This document shows, piece after piece, positions 1 to 8,228 of a stretch of DNA of 64,000 nucleotides. The stretch comes from an uncultured Granulosicoccaceae bacterium (GTDB lineage: Bacteria; Pseudomonadota; Gammaproteobacteria; Granulosicoccales; Granulosicoccaceae), in contig CALGND010000067.1 of assembly GCA_937958675.1 (NCBI GenBank), positions 19,080-83,079 on the forward strand, written 5' to 3'. A model generated the notes under the pieces. It made no database searches and had not been told where the DNA came from. It was given only the letters and a program-made list of their open reading frames with translations. Both the position numbers and the translations under genes were made by a program. The number at the start of each line of letters is the position of its first letter. The first letter of the stretch is position 1.

Positions 1-2
1 AA

Positions 3-1865
3 ATTCGTATCAAAGTAGGCTTTGATTATTTAAATTTACTGAATCAAAACGGTACTAAAAGGCTGACCGCTGATGGTTGGGTACCATGGGAAATGCCAGC
101 CTCCAAATTGACTGAAAAATTACGTCAAGCTTCGCTCGCAGATGAGCGCGATGGTGTGTCGGGGATAGAAATCTACCCTAAAGAATATTGGTCATTACAA
201 GAAACAGTTTCACCTGAGGTGATTGAGGTTCCGTTAGTAGAAACGCAGCACGCACTACCAACAAATCGTACGCAGGAGGATAGAGCAATGGTCGTCAGGG
301 GTTTGCAGCGTGTGGTTAACGCTGACAACAAGCCTATTGCTTTACTTGAGGGTGGTACTTTACTTAATAGCAACTTCGGTGTTGTTGATGAAATCCGAGA
401 CCTTGTATACGCGGAAGGTAGCTTGGTTGAGGGCAGTATTGGTACTGTTACCGTATTCTTGGAGGACGTTCGGATTACCACTAATGTTCCCTCGGATGAT
501 CAAAGTCGAGCCTTGGGTACGCGTGTGTCCACTGAAGTTCGTAATCGAGTATTGCGTGAGGGTGAAACTTGGATCGATCGCGCATTTGTGGTGAACGATT
601 GGTACATCTCGGCCTACGAGCCAATAGTCGATGTGGAAGGCAACAATGTAGGCATGCTATACGCGGGTTATTTGGAAGAGCCGTATCGTCACCAGTTGCA
701 CAAAGGTATCGCATTAATTTCTGCATTGTTGATTAGCGGCAGTTTGCTTGCTCTCGCTGCGGCGGTATATGGCGCTCAGTCCATATTTAAACCGGTTGAG
801 GCGATAGCGCGTGTTATCAGAGCAACGGCCTTGGGTGAACGGCGTCGAATTGGCAAGATTGATTCGGGAGATGAACTAGGCGAAGTGGCTGGACAGTTTG
901 ATTCCATGCTCGATACCTTGGAGCAAAATCAGTTGCGAATCGAAAATGATGCGATGCAGTTGGAAGAAAAAGTGCGCTCGCGCACCAAGGAACTAGAGCA
1001 GCAAAATGTGCGATTGCAGGAATCTATGCTGTTAGTTAGCGAAACTCGACAACGCTTAGCGATGGCGGAAAAGCTGGCAGCTGTTGGTCAATTAACTGCT
1101 GGTGTGGCTCACGAGATCAATAATCCTACAGCTGTGATTCTTGGCAATATGGATATTCTGTTGGAGGAGATTGGTGATGCAAGAAGTGGGGTGCAAACCG
1201 AGATCGATTTGATCATTGAGCAGGTCTACCGGATTCGCTCGATTACTGATCGCCTGTTGCAGTACTCTCGACCCAGCACAGAGAGTTCGCGCTTTGAAAA
1301 CTTTGAAGCGATTGCTGCAGGATCTAATGCCCCAGCAGGTTCGCTTGATTCGGTATCGCCGCTAGACACTATTGAGGATTTGGACATAAACGATGTGGTA
1401 AGCGATACGCTTCAACTCGTGCAGCATGAATTAGACGATAAGGCCATTAGCCTCGATATAGTGTTCGACGACGAAAATGCCAATGTTCGATTGGATCGTC
1501 AGGAGTTTCAGCAGGTGTTGGTCAACCTGCTGAGTAATGCGATCGATGCGGTTGACCACTGGGGGCACATATCGCTCAAGACGGGCTCTGATAGCCGCGA
1601 AGTCTGGTTTAGTGTTTCTGATAATGGAAAAGGTATAGCGCCAGATGACCTGCAGCGCTTGTTTGACCCTTTCTTCACACAAGGTAAAGAGGGCGGCACT
1701 GGCCTAGGATTGTCCGTAAGCTACGGAATTGTAAGGCGCTATGGTGGCCATATTGATGTTCAATCCGAACAATCGAAAGGGTCGCGGTTTACGGTCAGAT
1801 TTCCTGTTAGCAAGCTAGTTACTGAGGAGGGCGGTCACACTGTAAGGCAAGCAACGCCTGTTTGA
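3..1865 (+). CDS. Cache-HAMP sensor histidine kinase, 5' end outside window
   Basis: The reading frame is open back to the first bases, so the N-terminus lies outside the window; the Met at 93 is internal. The visible part has a Cache-type sensor region (the motif WYISAYEP near 600-625 is typical), a membrane helix (about 708-775), a HAMP segment, a coiled coil, a HisKA box VAHEINNP with the phospho-acceptor His at 1110-1112, and an HATPase domain with the N box LLSNAID, DNGKGI and GTGLGL. This layout is that of NtrB-like membrane kinases that sense small ligands in the periplasm. No response regulator follows; a partner may lie upstream. It sits about 4.9 kb from the formate dehydrogenase island, but a link to it is only inference. 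Confidence 0.9.
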   Translation: MRIKVGFDYLNLLNQNGTKRLTADGWVPWEMPASKLTEKLRQASLADERDGVSGIEIYPKEYWSLQETVSPEVIEVPLVETQHALPTNRTQEDRAMVVRGLQRVVNADNKPIALLEGGTLLNSNFGVVDEIRDLVYAEGSLVEGSIGTVTVFLEDVRITTNVPSDDQSRALGTRVSTEVRNRVLREGETWIDRAFVVNDWYISAYEPIVDVEGNNVGMLYAGYLEEPYRHQLHKGIALISALLISGSLLALAAAVYGAQSIFKPVEAIARVIRATALGERRRIGKIDSGDELGEVAGQFDSMLDTLEQNQLRIENDAMQLEEKVRSRTKELEQQNVRLQESMLLVSETRQRLAMAEKLAAVGQLTAGVAHEINNPTAVILGNMDILLEEIGDARSGVQTEIDLIIEQVYRIRSITDRLLQYSRPSTESSRFENFEAIAAGSNAPAGSLDSVSPLDTIEDLDINDVVSDTLQLVQHELDDKAISLDIVFDDENANVRLDRQEFQQVLVNLLSNAIDAVDHWGHISLKTGSDSREVWFSVSDNGKGIAPDDLQRLFDPFFTQGKEGGTGLGLSVSYGIVRRYGGHIDVQSEQSKGSRFTVRFPVSKLVTEEGGHTVRQATPV

Positions 1866-1967
1866 ATTTAAAAGAATGATTACAGCTGCTTCACTTGTCA
1901 TGTTATTCGGTTCCAAAATTGCCAGAGCTTGCTATTCTCTAGGTAACACTAATTCTGGATCAACATC

Positions 1968-4127
1968 GTGGCGCGTGCTTATCCGCTGTCCGACCTCGTC
2001 AAGCTCGTTCGAGCCTATGGCGTTCTGGCTGGTACTGGTGATACAGAAAGAGTCATAGCCGGGTCTATTTCCCGCCGCTGGATAGCTCGAGAAGTAGAAC
2101 ACCACGTCCCGCTTTCATCCTTGCCGCGAGCGCTCTTTGATACTCCGCGTGGCTGGGATCTGCTGGCTAACGAGCTATTTGCTGATCAGGATATCGATCC
2201 CGAAACAATTGAACCCGAAGAAATCGATCTGGCCGAACGCGGCCGAGATCGGCTGATCAACACCAACAGGCTACCCAAACTCGAGCCATCTATTCATGCT
2301 GCGGTGCTCTCGGCCAATATATTGCTCGGTGTGAAGCTCTATGGCGATCATGGCAAGGGAATGCCGAGCATGACTCACGACCTAATCATTGCGACGATGT
2401 TGCATGACACTCTCAATAAGCCCTACCGCTATAGTGCTATTAATACGTCTGATCATGAAATTGTCGACGACACGTACGTTTTTACCTGGTTTGGCGATAC
2501 GGTTGCCAGCTACGTGCGTACCTTGCACGACTATGTTCAGCTATTCGAAGCTGCCGTCGAAGCAGAGGACATACCGCCGGAACCACCATCACCGGCAGTG
2601 GCTACGGCTGTTGCGGCCCTTGAAGCGAGTAGACTGAGATTAACTGCCCGCGCTGCAGGTGATCACGTAATAAGCTTCCTCGACATTGAAAGTCGAGAAG
2701 AGCTTGCTGCCAAAGGTGTTGATGTTAACAATGACTTTCCGGAACGCCCGTACTTACAGCGTGATTACAACCGTGCTGCAGCCGCATTTGGTCTTCCCGG
2801 CGTTGATCACTACGCACTACGAGAGCCATTGCGAAGCACCCTAATGATGGCTGTACGAGATGCTTTGGACGATGAAGGTAAGCGCGATCGCCTATCCGGA
2901 CGTCGTGGTAAGGCGGTGCATGAAGTACATATGAACTTGCCAGTGATGGAATATTACGTGGCGTCCGAGGCGCCAAATGCCATCGAAACAGTACATATTG
3001 CAAGCCTCGAGATGATGCGCTCTCTGGAGAAGGGCAGGCGTAAGTCTCTGAGCACCATGTCCGCCCATGCGTTTAGAATCGCCGCGATTTCTGAGCGCGT
3101 TTTGGGTCGAGCAATGGAGCCTCTTATCATCACATTGGCATTGTTGCATGACGTAGTCGAGGATGGCTCTATGCGAGTAACCGGCTATGGGCACTCCTTG
3201 CGTAAAATACAGTTTCGATTTGGTGGTCCGATTGCAGCCATGGTGTCGGAATTGACAGATTCTTCTGTGGATACCGACGGCGCGAACAAGGCGCGGCTAA
3301 CGCTCAATAACCCACACATATTGTTGCCGCAAGCGCAGTATAACGTCGATCGGTATACGCAAATGGAGCTGACGCCAACGGAGGCTGAAGTCCCGTACAC
3401 TTTGTCTGGAATTGTGATCAAGCTACTCGACACAGTGGTTTCACTCGAAGAGGGCATAAAAGATCCTGAGCTGATGAATGGCCATTGGAAAAATAGTGGT
3501 GCAAGAATCTACTGGGCAGAGAAAGTGCGTGGCGAAATTATCTACCCGTTGATGGAACGATTACTGATAGAAATTAAAGCCAGTAAGATAGATCCAAAAT
3601 ATAACAGCAGACAGCACCGTATTAATGTAGTGCGCTTGCGCGCTGGTGAGGCGCTACTTGAATTGACTATGCAGTATTTGGATCTTTACGCCACGCAAAA
3701 TTTGGCCATTCTTGCCAACGAATATCAACTAAACACCGCCCAACGCGACACCTTGCTGAGCCTGTTTAACGATAGCAACGTTGACAGCGAGCAGTTTAAA
3801 TTAAGGGTGTTGGATGATTTGCTAAAGGATCAAGATCTATTCGACGCAGTGAACGCTGAACTTGTACCTTGTATCGCTTACTCTACATTGTTTAAAAAGA
3901 ACGCTGAGGTAGGTGACGAAAGAGATGAGTCTACATTTCTTGCCTATCGGCAAAGCGCGTTACGGCTTCAGGAAATACGCAGAGAGTTGCAGCTGGACAC
4001 TACTGAAAAACTATCGGCAATGGCCATCCGGCGTGAGCAGGTGTTGCGTGTTATCGATCATGCTGCCAATTATGCAAAAAACAAGAAGCAAACTGATTCA
4101 GCATCAATGGTTCGTAATGCTGGGTAG
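1968..4127 (+). CDS. Double HD-type protein, second half like RelA/SpoT hydrolase core
   Basis: 719 residues from a GTG start. I do not recognise the full-length family. Residues about 105-190 contain His110, then LHD at 145-147 and a following FGD, like a degenerate HD domain in which the ED pair is missing (HDTLNKP). Residues about 365-490 contain His367, LLHDVVEDG at 392-400, an FGG segment, and IKLLD at 484-488. These match the order H, HD, ED and KLxD of the metal-dependent (p)ppGpp hydrolase domain of RelA/SpoT. No synthetase, TGS or ACT domain is visible. The C-terminal 200 residues look helical. The fold call is good; alarmone hydrolysis is inference. It follows the kinase gene by about 100 bp on the same strand. 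Confidence 0.75.
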   Translation: MARAYPLSDLVKLVRAYGVLAGTGDTERVIAGSISRRWIAREVEHHVPLSSLPRALFDTPRGWDLLANELFADQDIDPETIEPEEIDLAERGRDRLINTNRLPKLEPSIHAAVLSANILLGVKLYGDHGKGMPSMTHDLIIATMLHDTLNKPYRYSAINTSDHEIVDDTYVFTWFGDTVASYVRTLHDYVQLFEAAVEAEDIPPEPPSPAVATAVAALEASRLRLTARAAGDHVISFLDIESREELAAKGVDVNNDFPERPYLQRDYNRAAAAFGLPGVDHYALREPLRSTLMMAVRDALDDEGKRDRLSGRRGKAVHEVHMNLPVMEYYVASEAPNAIETVHIASLEMMRSLEKGRRKSLSTMSAHAFRIAAISERVLGRAMEPLIITLALLHDVVEDGSMRVTGYGHSLRKIQFRFGGPIAAMVSELTDSSVDTDGANKARLTLNNPHILLPQAQYNVDRYTQMELTPTEAEVPYTLSGIVIKLLDTVVSLEEGIKDPELMNGHWKNSGARIYWAEKVRGEIIYPLMERLLIEIKASKIDPKYNSRQHRINVVRLRAGEALLELTMQYLDLYATQNLAILANEYQLNTAQRDTLLSLFNDSNVDSEQFKLRVLDDLLKDQDLFDAVNAELVPCIAYSTLFKKNAEVGDERDESTFLAYRQSALRLQEIRRELQLDTTEKLSAMAIRREQVLRVIDHAANYAKNKKQTDSASMVRNAG

Positions 4128-4189
4128 CGCTATTGCCTAGCGAAACATATCGACGGGGTTGTGTAGCGGGGCGGAGGCTAGACAACGCA

Positions 4190-4221
4190 GGTGAATTGCG
4201 CAGCTATCCGCGCAATCCACC
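4190..4221. terminator. Hairpin between convergent genes
   Basis: Inverted repeat GGTGAATTGCGC / GCGCAATCCACC with an 8-nt loop and a single A-C mismatch, in the gap between the converging HD gene and DUF2853 gene. No T-run follows on either strand, so intrinsic termination is uncertain. Confidence 0.35.
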
Positions 4222-4233
4222 CACTGGTAGGTA

Positions 4234-4569
4234 TCACTGGTATACCGATTCTTTGTTTAAGAACTTCACAATTAGATAGTAAAAAACCGGGCGCAGTTTT
4301 TGTCGGTTGCTGGCACCGATCTTTTCAATCGCGTGTGCAATTGCGGCATCAGCTTGCTCGCCTTCCACGCCAAGCTTTCGTTGGATGAATCGCGTTTTCA
4401 CATTTTCAAGTTCTTTCTTATCGCCTGCCGCTACTAAATTGGCGTCGCGATTGTATAAAGAGGGGCCTAGTCCTTTGGCTACCGATGACAGCAGTTTTTC
4501 GTCGCAGTCAATACCGGTACTCTTCATTTGTGTTTTGCAATCTTCTATGGCTTCATCGAATTTCGACAT
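4234..4569 (-). CDS. DUF2853 family protein
   Basis: 111 residues, close to the usual size of this small soluble family. The features I recognise are the start MSKFDEAI, the segment KGLGPSLYNRDANLVA (about residues 32-47) and the C-terminal SNRQKLRPVFYYLIVK followed by KESVY. No biochemical function is known to me for the family. There is no signal peptide or membrane helix, and the protein is probably cytoplasmic. It is a single gene that converges with the HD-protein gene; a 15-bp tandem repeat lies just upstream of its start. Confidence 0.85.
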   Translation of the reverse strand: MSKFDEAIEDCKTQMKSTGIDCDEKLLSSVAKGLGPSLYNRDANLVAAGDKKELENVKTRFIQRKLGVEGEQADAAIAHAIEKIGASNRQKLRPVFYYLIVKFLNKESVYQ

Positions 4570-4627
4570 ATAAAAAACTCCGCAGGCAAATGACTAGAAA
4601 TATTAGTTATCTATTGCTTGTAAATTG

Positions 4628-4687
4628 GTTGTAAGTAACTTCGTTGCAAGTAACTCTGTTGTAAGTAACTCTGTTGTAAGTAACTGC
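4628..4687. repeat. 15-bp tandem repeat, four copies
   Basis: Four head-to-tail copies of a 15-bp unit, GTTGTAAGTAACTCT and close variants, differing at one to three bases. The array lies about 60 bp upstream of the DUF2853 start codon. There are no spacers, so this is not a CRISPR array; it looks like a small variable-number repeat or repeated protein-binding site. Confidence 0.85.
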
Positions 4688-4841
4688 TAGCAAGCAATTC
4701 GCACACAGTAATCACTTTAACAACAAGAGTGCCATGATAGTTGGCCTGTTACGCTTGGTGCGGTTTTGAGTGCTTGCTTTTATAATGATTTACATACTGT
4801 TACAAAGTGCTTATTGGCAGTAAACCCGTCCAATGAGCCAA

Positions 4842-4864
4842 CTAGGCCTAGATTCTAGGCCTAG
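4842..4864. repeat. Double CTAGGCCTAG palindrome
   Basis: Two copies of the 10-bp self-complementary sequence CTAGGCCTAG separated by ATT. They can be read as direct or inverted repeats. They lie about 50 bp past the stop codon of the minus-strand regulator gene. They could form a hairpin for that transcript or a protein site, but there is no T-run. Confidence 0.5.
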
Positions 4865-4913
4865 CTTCGGGTCGAGCTTCTCAATTTGTGACAATTGCTT
4901 AATCCAACACTAC

Positions 4914-5834
4914 TTAAGCTAAAGTGGTTAGTTCCAGTGTGTTCGGAATACTGTACCCGCCTAAGTCCTTTGCTAGCGGCTGAGCGCTGTCGTGTTGAAG
5001 TCGTGTAACCAAATGCTGCAACAGTGTTCTGAAATACGTCTGTTTGTTCGTGACAAGGTCGAGTGAAACCGATGCTAACGGTATAAAACCGAGGTTATAT
5101 TCAGAGGCCGTGCTTTCTACACCGCAGGTGATATCGGCGACTCCTCTACATACAGCAGCGACGGCACCTCTTTCACTGTTACACTGAGCGCCTTCCTTTA
5201 GATCGGATATGTCGATTTCATGTTCGCTGCATGCGTCAAGTAGCAGTCGGTTATTACCAGAATCCTCATTTCTCAGTGCCCATTTTAACTTTGGGTCGTT
5301 GAATATATCGATAGGACTAGGGTGTGTTTTAGCCATCTGCGATGAAACGATCAGCCCTTGTTGTCGTTGCAGCCCTCTTAGTACAACCCAATCAGAATGA
5401 TTTTTGTAAGAGCGCAGTAAGCCTAGGTGTCGACGGGCGTCTTGTTCTGTTGCTCCCCAGTTAATAAAGCATGCGTCGGCACGCCGAGTATCGAGCATTC
5501 GTAGACCATGCCGAGTACCACAAGGGCTATAACTGACGAGGGCATTGTTTTGCACTTCGGCTGCGTAACGGCTCAACACTCGTTGAACTAAGCGATCCTC
5601 GCTGCCAGTCACAATTAGCCGATCATTAAGCACGCCGCTGTGGCAGTTCTCCGCTATCCAGTCTTCGATCAGGCGGCGAGGAAATATCCATTTACCGGTT
5701 ATCTTGGTACCCGGCAGCTCTCCGTCGCCAGCGAGTTGGTATACCTTTTTTTCATTGATGTGGAGCAGGGCTGCTAGCTGAGGTACTGTCAAAAACGGGT
5801 TGCTATCGAGCGTTGGTGTGGCGAGTACGTTCAT
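4914..5834 (-). CDS. HTH / periplasmic-binding-like domain regulator of the fdh island
   Basis: 306 residues. Residues about 16-62 form an excisionase/MerR-type winged helix (VPQLAALLHINEKKVYQLA, then KITGKWIFPRRLIEDWI). The rest matches the PBP-like domain linked to molybdate or molybdopterin regulation (RLIVTGSEDRLVQRVLSRY, GVADITCGVESTASEYNLGFIPL). There is no signal peptide, so the binding domain should act in the cytoplasm as a ligand sensor. Its ATG overlaps the fdhD stop in ATGA, so the two are translated together. A role sensing molybdate, cofactor or a related anion to control formate dehydrogenase genes is inference from domain type and position. Confidence 0.8.
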   Translation of the reverse strand: MNVLATPTLDSNPFLTVPQLAALLHINEKKVYQLAGDGELPGTKITGKWIFPRRLIEDWIAENCHSGVLNDRLIVTGSEDRLVQRVLSRYAAEVQNNALVSYSPCGTRHGLRMLDTRRADACFINWGATEQDARRHLGLLRSYKNHSDWVVLRGLQRQQGLIVSSQMAKTHPSPIDIFNDPKLKWALRNEDSGNNRLLLDACSEHEIDISDLKEGAQCNSERGAVAAVCRGVADITCGVESTASEYNLGFIPLASVSLDLVTNKQTYFRTLLQHLVTRLQHDSAQPLAKDLGGYSIPNTLELTTLA

Positions 5835-6718
5835 TGCGCTAGATCGCGCATGCCTTTACTTAAAGGAGGTTTGCCGCGCACTGCTGGAATGGCATCTAGG
5901 GTGACGTGCTCTTCTCCGTGGTAAACCAAGAAGTGTTTGCCTTTCGCTCTTGCGATTATGGTCATGCCGACTTCTTTAGCTAGTTCTAGGCCCATCTGCG
6001 TAACACCGGAGCGTGATAGCAACGCAGGAATACCCATGAATGCTGTTTTCATGACAATTTCAGATGTTAAGCGCCCAGTGGTATAGAAAATTTTATCGTC
6101 GCCACTCACATCGCCAAGCCACATTCTGCCTGCGATAGCGTCAGCTGCGTTGTGGCGGCCAACGTCTTCAATGTGCATAAGGGATTCAGTTGCAGAGCAT
6201 AAACCGCAACCGTGCACTGCGCCTGAAACACGATAGACATTGTTGAGCTTGCCTACATTGGATATCAGTGTGTATATGTCAGATTGTTTTAGTGCGGGCG
6301 TGCTGAGCTTGACTTCGTAGAGCTTGTCCACGGTGCAGCTAAAAATAGTGCCTTGCCCACAACCGCTGGTGACAATGCGGCGTTTCATTTTTTCTTGCCA
6401 GTCGCCAATGCCTTCGCCAGTGAAGGTCTCGACATCTACGACTTCTCTGTCCCAATCGACAATCACCGATTTGATCGTGCGAATATCTTCGATGAGTTGT
6501 TGGTTGCGTATGTAACCAAGGGTGAGTGCTTCGGGCTCGGTACCCAGAGTCATCAGGGTGACAACTTCCATTCCATCAACTCGAATCGTTAATGGCAGTT
6601 CGCCGGGTACATGGACGTCGGTCACTTCGCCATATTCGTTGCGCGCTTTTACACCGTGCGCAGCCGTTAAACCGGCGTTGGTCATCTGAGGCGTATAAGG
6701 CTTAACTTCTGCGTTCAT
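5831..6718 (-). CDS. fdhD: Formate dehydrogenase sulfurtransferase FdhD
   Basis: 295 residues. FdhD takes sulfur from the cysteine desulfurase IscS and passes it to the bis-MGD cofactor, which makes formate dehydrogenase active. Recognisable parts are TSGCGQGT (Cys120), aligning with the catalytic SSCGVCG loop of other FdhDs, and later HGCGLCSATESL (171-180) followed by EDVGRHNAADAI. Only the first loop cysteine is kept; the second position is Gly, so this is the GCGQG variant rather than the CxxC form. It is transcribed divergently from the other fdh genes and is coupled to the downstream regulator gene. Confidence 0.93.
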   Translation of the reverse strand: MNAEVKPYTPQMTNAGLTAAHGVKARNEYGEVTDVHVPGELPLTIRVDGMEVVTLMTLGTEPEALTLGYIRNQQLIEDIRTIKSVIVDWDREVVDVETFTGEGIGDWQEKMKRRIVTSGCGQGTIFSCTVDKLYEVKLSTPALKQSDIYTLISNVGKLNNVYRVSGAVHGCGLCSATESLMHIEDVGRHNAADAIAGRMWLGDVSGDDKIFYTTGRLTSEIVMKTAFMGIPALLSRSGVTQMGLELAKEVGMTIIARAKGKHFLVYHGEEHVTLDAIPAVRGKPPLSKGMRDLAQ

Positions 6719-6791
6719 TAGTTGGTTTCTCGAGGCCTAGGATGCAGTCTACCAACCTCAGCTTTGAGCTGTAGGCGTCTAATCCGGTGGG

Positions 6792-6828
6792 ATGTTGGTG
6801 ATAGACAAAATGTCTCGCTTTCCAACAT
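6792..6828. promoter_or_regulatory. Nested inverted repeat in the divergent fdh promoter region
   Basis: Outer arms ATGTTGG (6792-6798) and CCAACAT (6822-6828) enclose inner arms AGACA (6803-6807) and TGTCT (6811-6815), with AAA at the centre. The element sits in the 179-bp gap between fdhD and the DUF3305 gene, the place where an operator controlling both directions would be expected. The adjacent HTH/PBP regulator is the obvious candidate to bind it, but that is inference. Confidence 0.5.
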
Positions 6829-6897
6829 TATCGGTGATTTATGGTCCGAGAGCTAGCCATTTTTGTCGCTATTAGACCTAAGAGCCATTGCAACTGA

Positions 6898-7464
6898 ATG
6901 GCTTTGCGTGTCAAATTCGTAAAGATGACTGAGCAACAATTGTTTCAACCGATATCTGAAGGCACTCGCCTGAGTCTGCCGGTCAGTGTTGTATTACGGC
7001 AACGAACCATCCGCCGTGGCCGCTGGTCAGTTCCAGTATGGGAATTAGAAGCCGTGGCTATGGGATCGCAAGCAAAACTCAGCGGTGGCTCTGGCGTTTT
7101 AGTCCGTCAAACCGATACTGAAAAATCCTACTCCTGGTCCGGTTGGAGCATCACTTTGTATAAAGACGCCTGTGAGCGCTATTGGCACGCACTGATTGGT
7201 GATAAACCACTGGTGTATGTAGTCTGCAGAGAACCGCTTGACGATGATTCGGAGCTTTCTACTGAGCCATTGTTGGTCTCCTGTGATTACGACGAGGCTA
7301 CTGCTTATTTAGAGACTGATGACACTGTTTTGTCGATGCCAATCCCGGCGGATATTTATCGTCATATGGAAGCCTTTGTACTGCAGCATTATCAACCTAA
7401 GCCATTTAAAAAGCGCAAACGTAAGAAGTGGCTTGATGGCGAATCACGAGGTGGTCGCCATTGA
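6898..7464 (+). CDS. DUF3305 protein of the fdh accessory cluster
   Basis: 188 residues, or 179 if the Met at 6925 is used. It matches the DUF3305 family, a protein of unknown mechanism usually found next to DUF3306 and formate dehydrogenase genes. Typical parts are SVVLRQRTIRRGRWSVPVW, CREPLDDD and PADIYRHMEAFVLQHY. It ends in a very basic tail (KPFKKRKRKKW). No signal peptide or metal motif is visible, so it is likely cytoplasmic. It starts the right-going fdh transcript and its stop overlaps the next gene's start. Neither start has a strong ribosome-binding site. Confidence 0.85.
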   Translation: MALRVKFVKMTEQQLFQPISEGTRLSLPVSVVLRQRTIRRGRWSVPVWELEAVAMGSQAKLSGGSGVLVRQTDTEKSYSWSGWSITLYKDACERYWHALIGDKPLVYVVCREPLDDDSELSTEPLLVSCDYDEATAYLETDDTVLSMPIPADIYRHMEAFVLQHYQPKPFKKRKRKKWLDGESRGGRH

Positions 7465-8228
7465 ATGACGAAACTTCAACTCTTTCTCGTTGGTCAAAAT
7501 TAAAACACCAAGCGGAAGCGGAAAAGCAATCTTCAAAAAATCCTGCTCGAGACGTTGACGAAGACGCAGTGGTAGCCCCTGACTTGGGTGCACAGCTCGA
7601 TGCCGCTAGCGATATTAATGATTTGCCTGAAGTGGTTTCTAACTCGCAGAGTACAGCCGGTTTAGAAGCAACTGATGAGGCGATTGAAGAAGAGCCATTA
7701 TTAACTGATGACGATATGCCTGAAGTATCGACGCTTACATCGCAATCAGATATCAGCATGTTTTTTAACCGTGGTGTAAGCAAAACAGCACGAAACGCAG
7801 CGCTGAAATATTTGTTCCAATTGCCTCAATACAACATCAGAGATGGCCTTAACGACTACGACGAAGATTACACCTACTTCGAACCGCTAGGCGATACCGT
7901 CACTTGCGATATGAAATTTCATAAGGAGCGTAAAGAGCGCGAAGCGGAAGAGCGTGAAGCGTTGTTGGCAGAGCAAGAGGAAGCCGAGCGTCTAGAACAA
8001 GAGGCTAGTCAAGATGTTGAAAATGATAGTGAGCAAGTTGCTGAAGAAAAGTCTGAGGGTGAGTCTTCTGCAGGTGAAACACTAGAGGCAGATGCCACTG
8101 AAGAGACAAACCCAGAACAAGACCCCCAAAATACACAAGACAATATTCAAGATGGCGACGCATTGCATGCTGATTCACAATCAGCAACGGATCCATCAAA
8201 ATCAAGAGACTACACAGCCGACGTATGA
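7461..8228 (+). CDS. DUF3306 protein of the fdh accessory cluster
   Basis: 255 residues. The start is TTG overlapping the previous stop (TTGA), with GAGGTGG six bases upstream, which supports this unusual codon. It begins with TLSRWSKLKHQAEAEK, the DUF3306 hallmark, followed by an acidic low-complexity stretch. A compact central part follows (FFNRGVSKTARNAALKYLF, NIRDGLNDYDEDYTYF), then a long charged and disordered tail rich in Glu and Asp. No catalytic motif is seen. Its function is unknown; tight coupling to DUF3305 and the ferredoxin-like gene suggests it helps to assemble or mature formate dehydrogenase. Confidence 0.85.
   Translation: MNDETSTLSRWSKLKHQAEAEKQSSKNPARDVDEDAVVAPDLGAQLDAASDINDLPEVVSNSQSTAGLEATDEAIEEEPLLTDDDMPEVSTLTSQSDISMFFNRGVSKTARNAALKYLFQLPQYNIRDGLNDYDEDYTYFEPLGDTVTCDMKFHKERKEREAEEREALLAEQEEAERLEQEASQDVENDSEQVAEEKSEGESSAGETLEADATEETNPEQDPQNTQDNIQDGDALHADSQSATDPSKSRDYTADV

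Larger units (their letters stand above)
4570..4913. other. Non-coding gap with repeats
   Basis: 344 bp between the start of the DUF2853 gene and the end of the HTH/PBP regulator gene. It holds a four-copy 15-bp tandem repeat (4628-4687) and a double CTAGGCCTAG palindrome (4842-4864). I see no convincing coding frame or RNA gene. The DUF2853 promoter should lie here. Confidence 0.6.

Noticed and set aside
4628..4687. CRISPR-like array
   Set aside because: Units are 15 bp and directly joined without spacers, and no cas gene is in the window.
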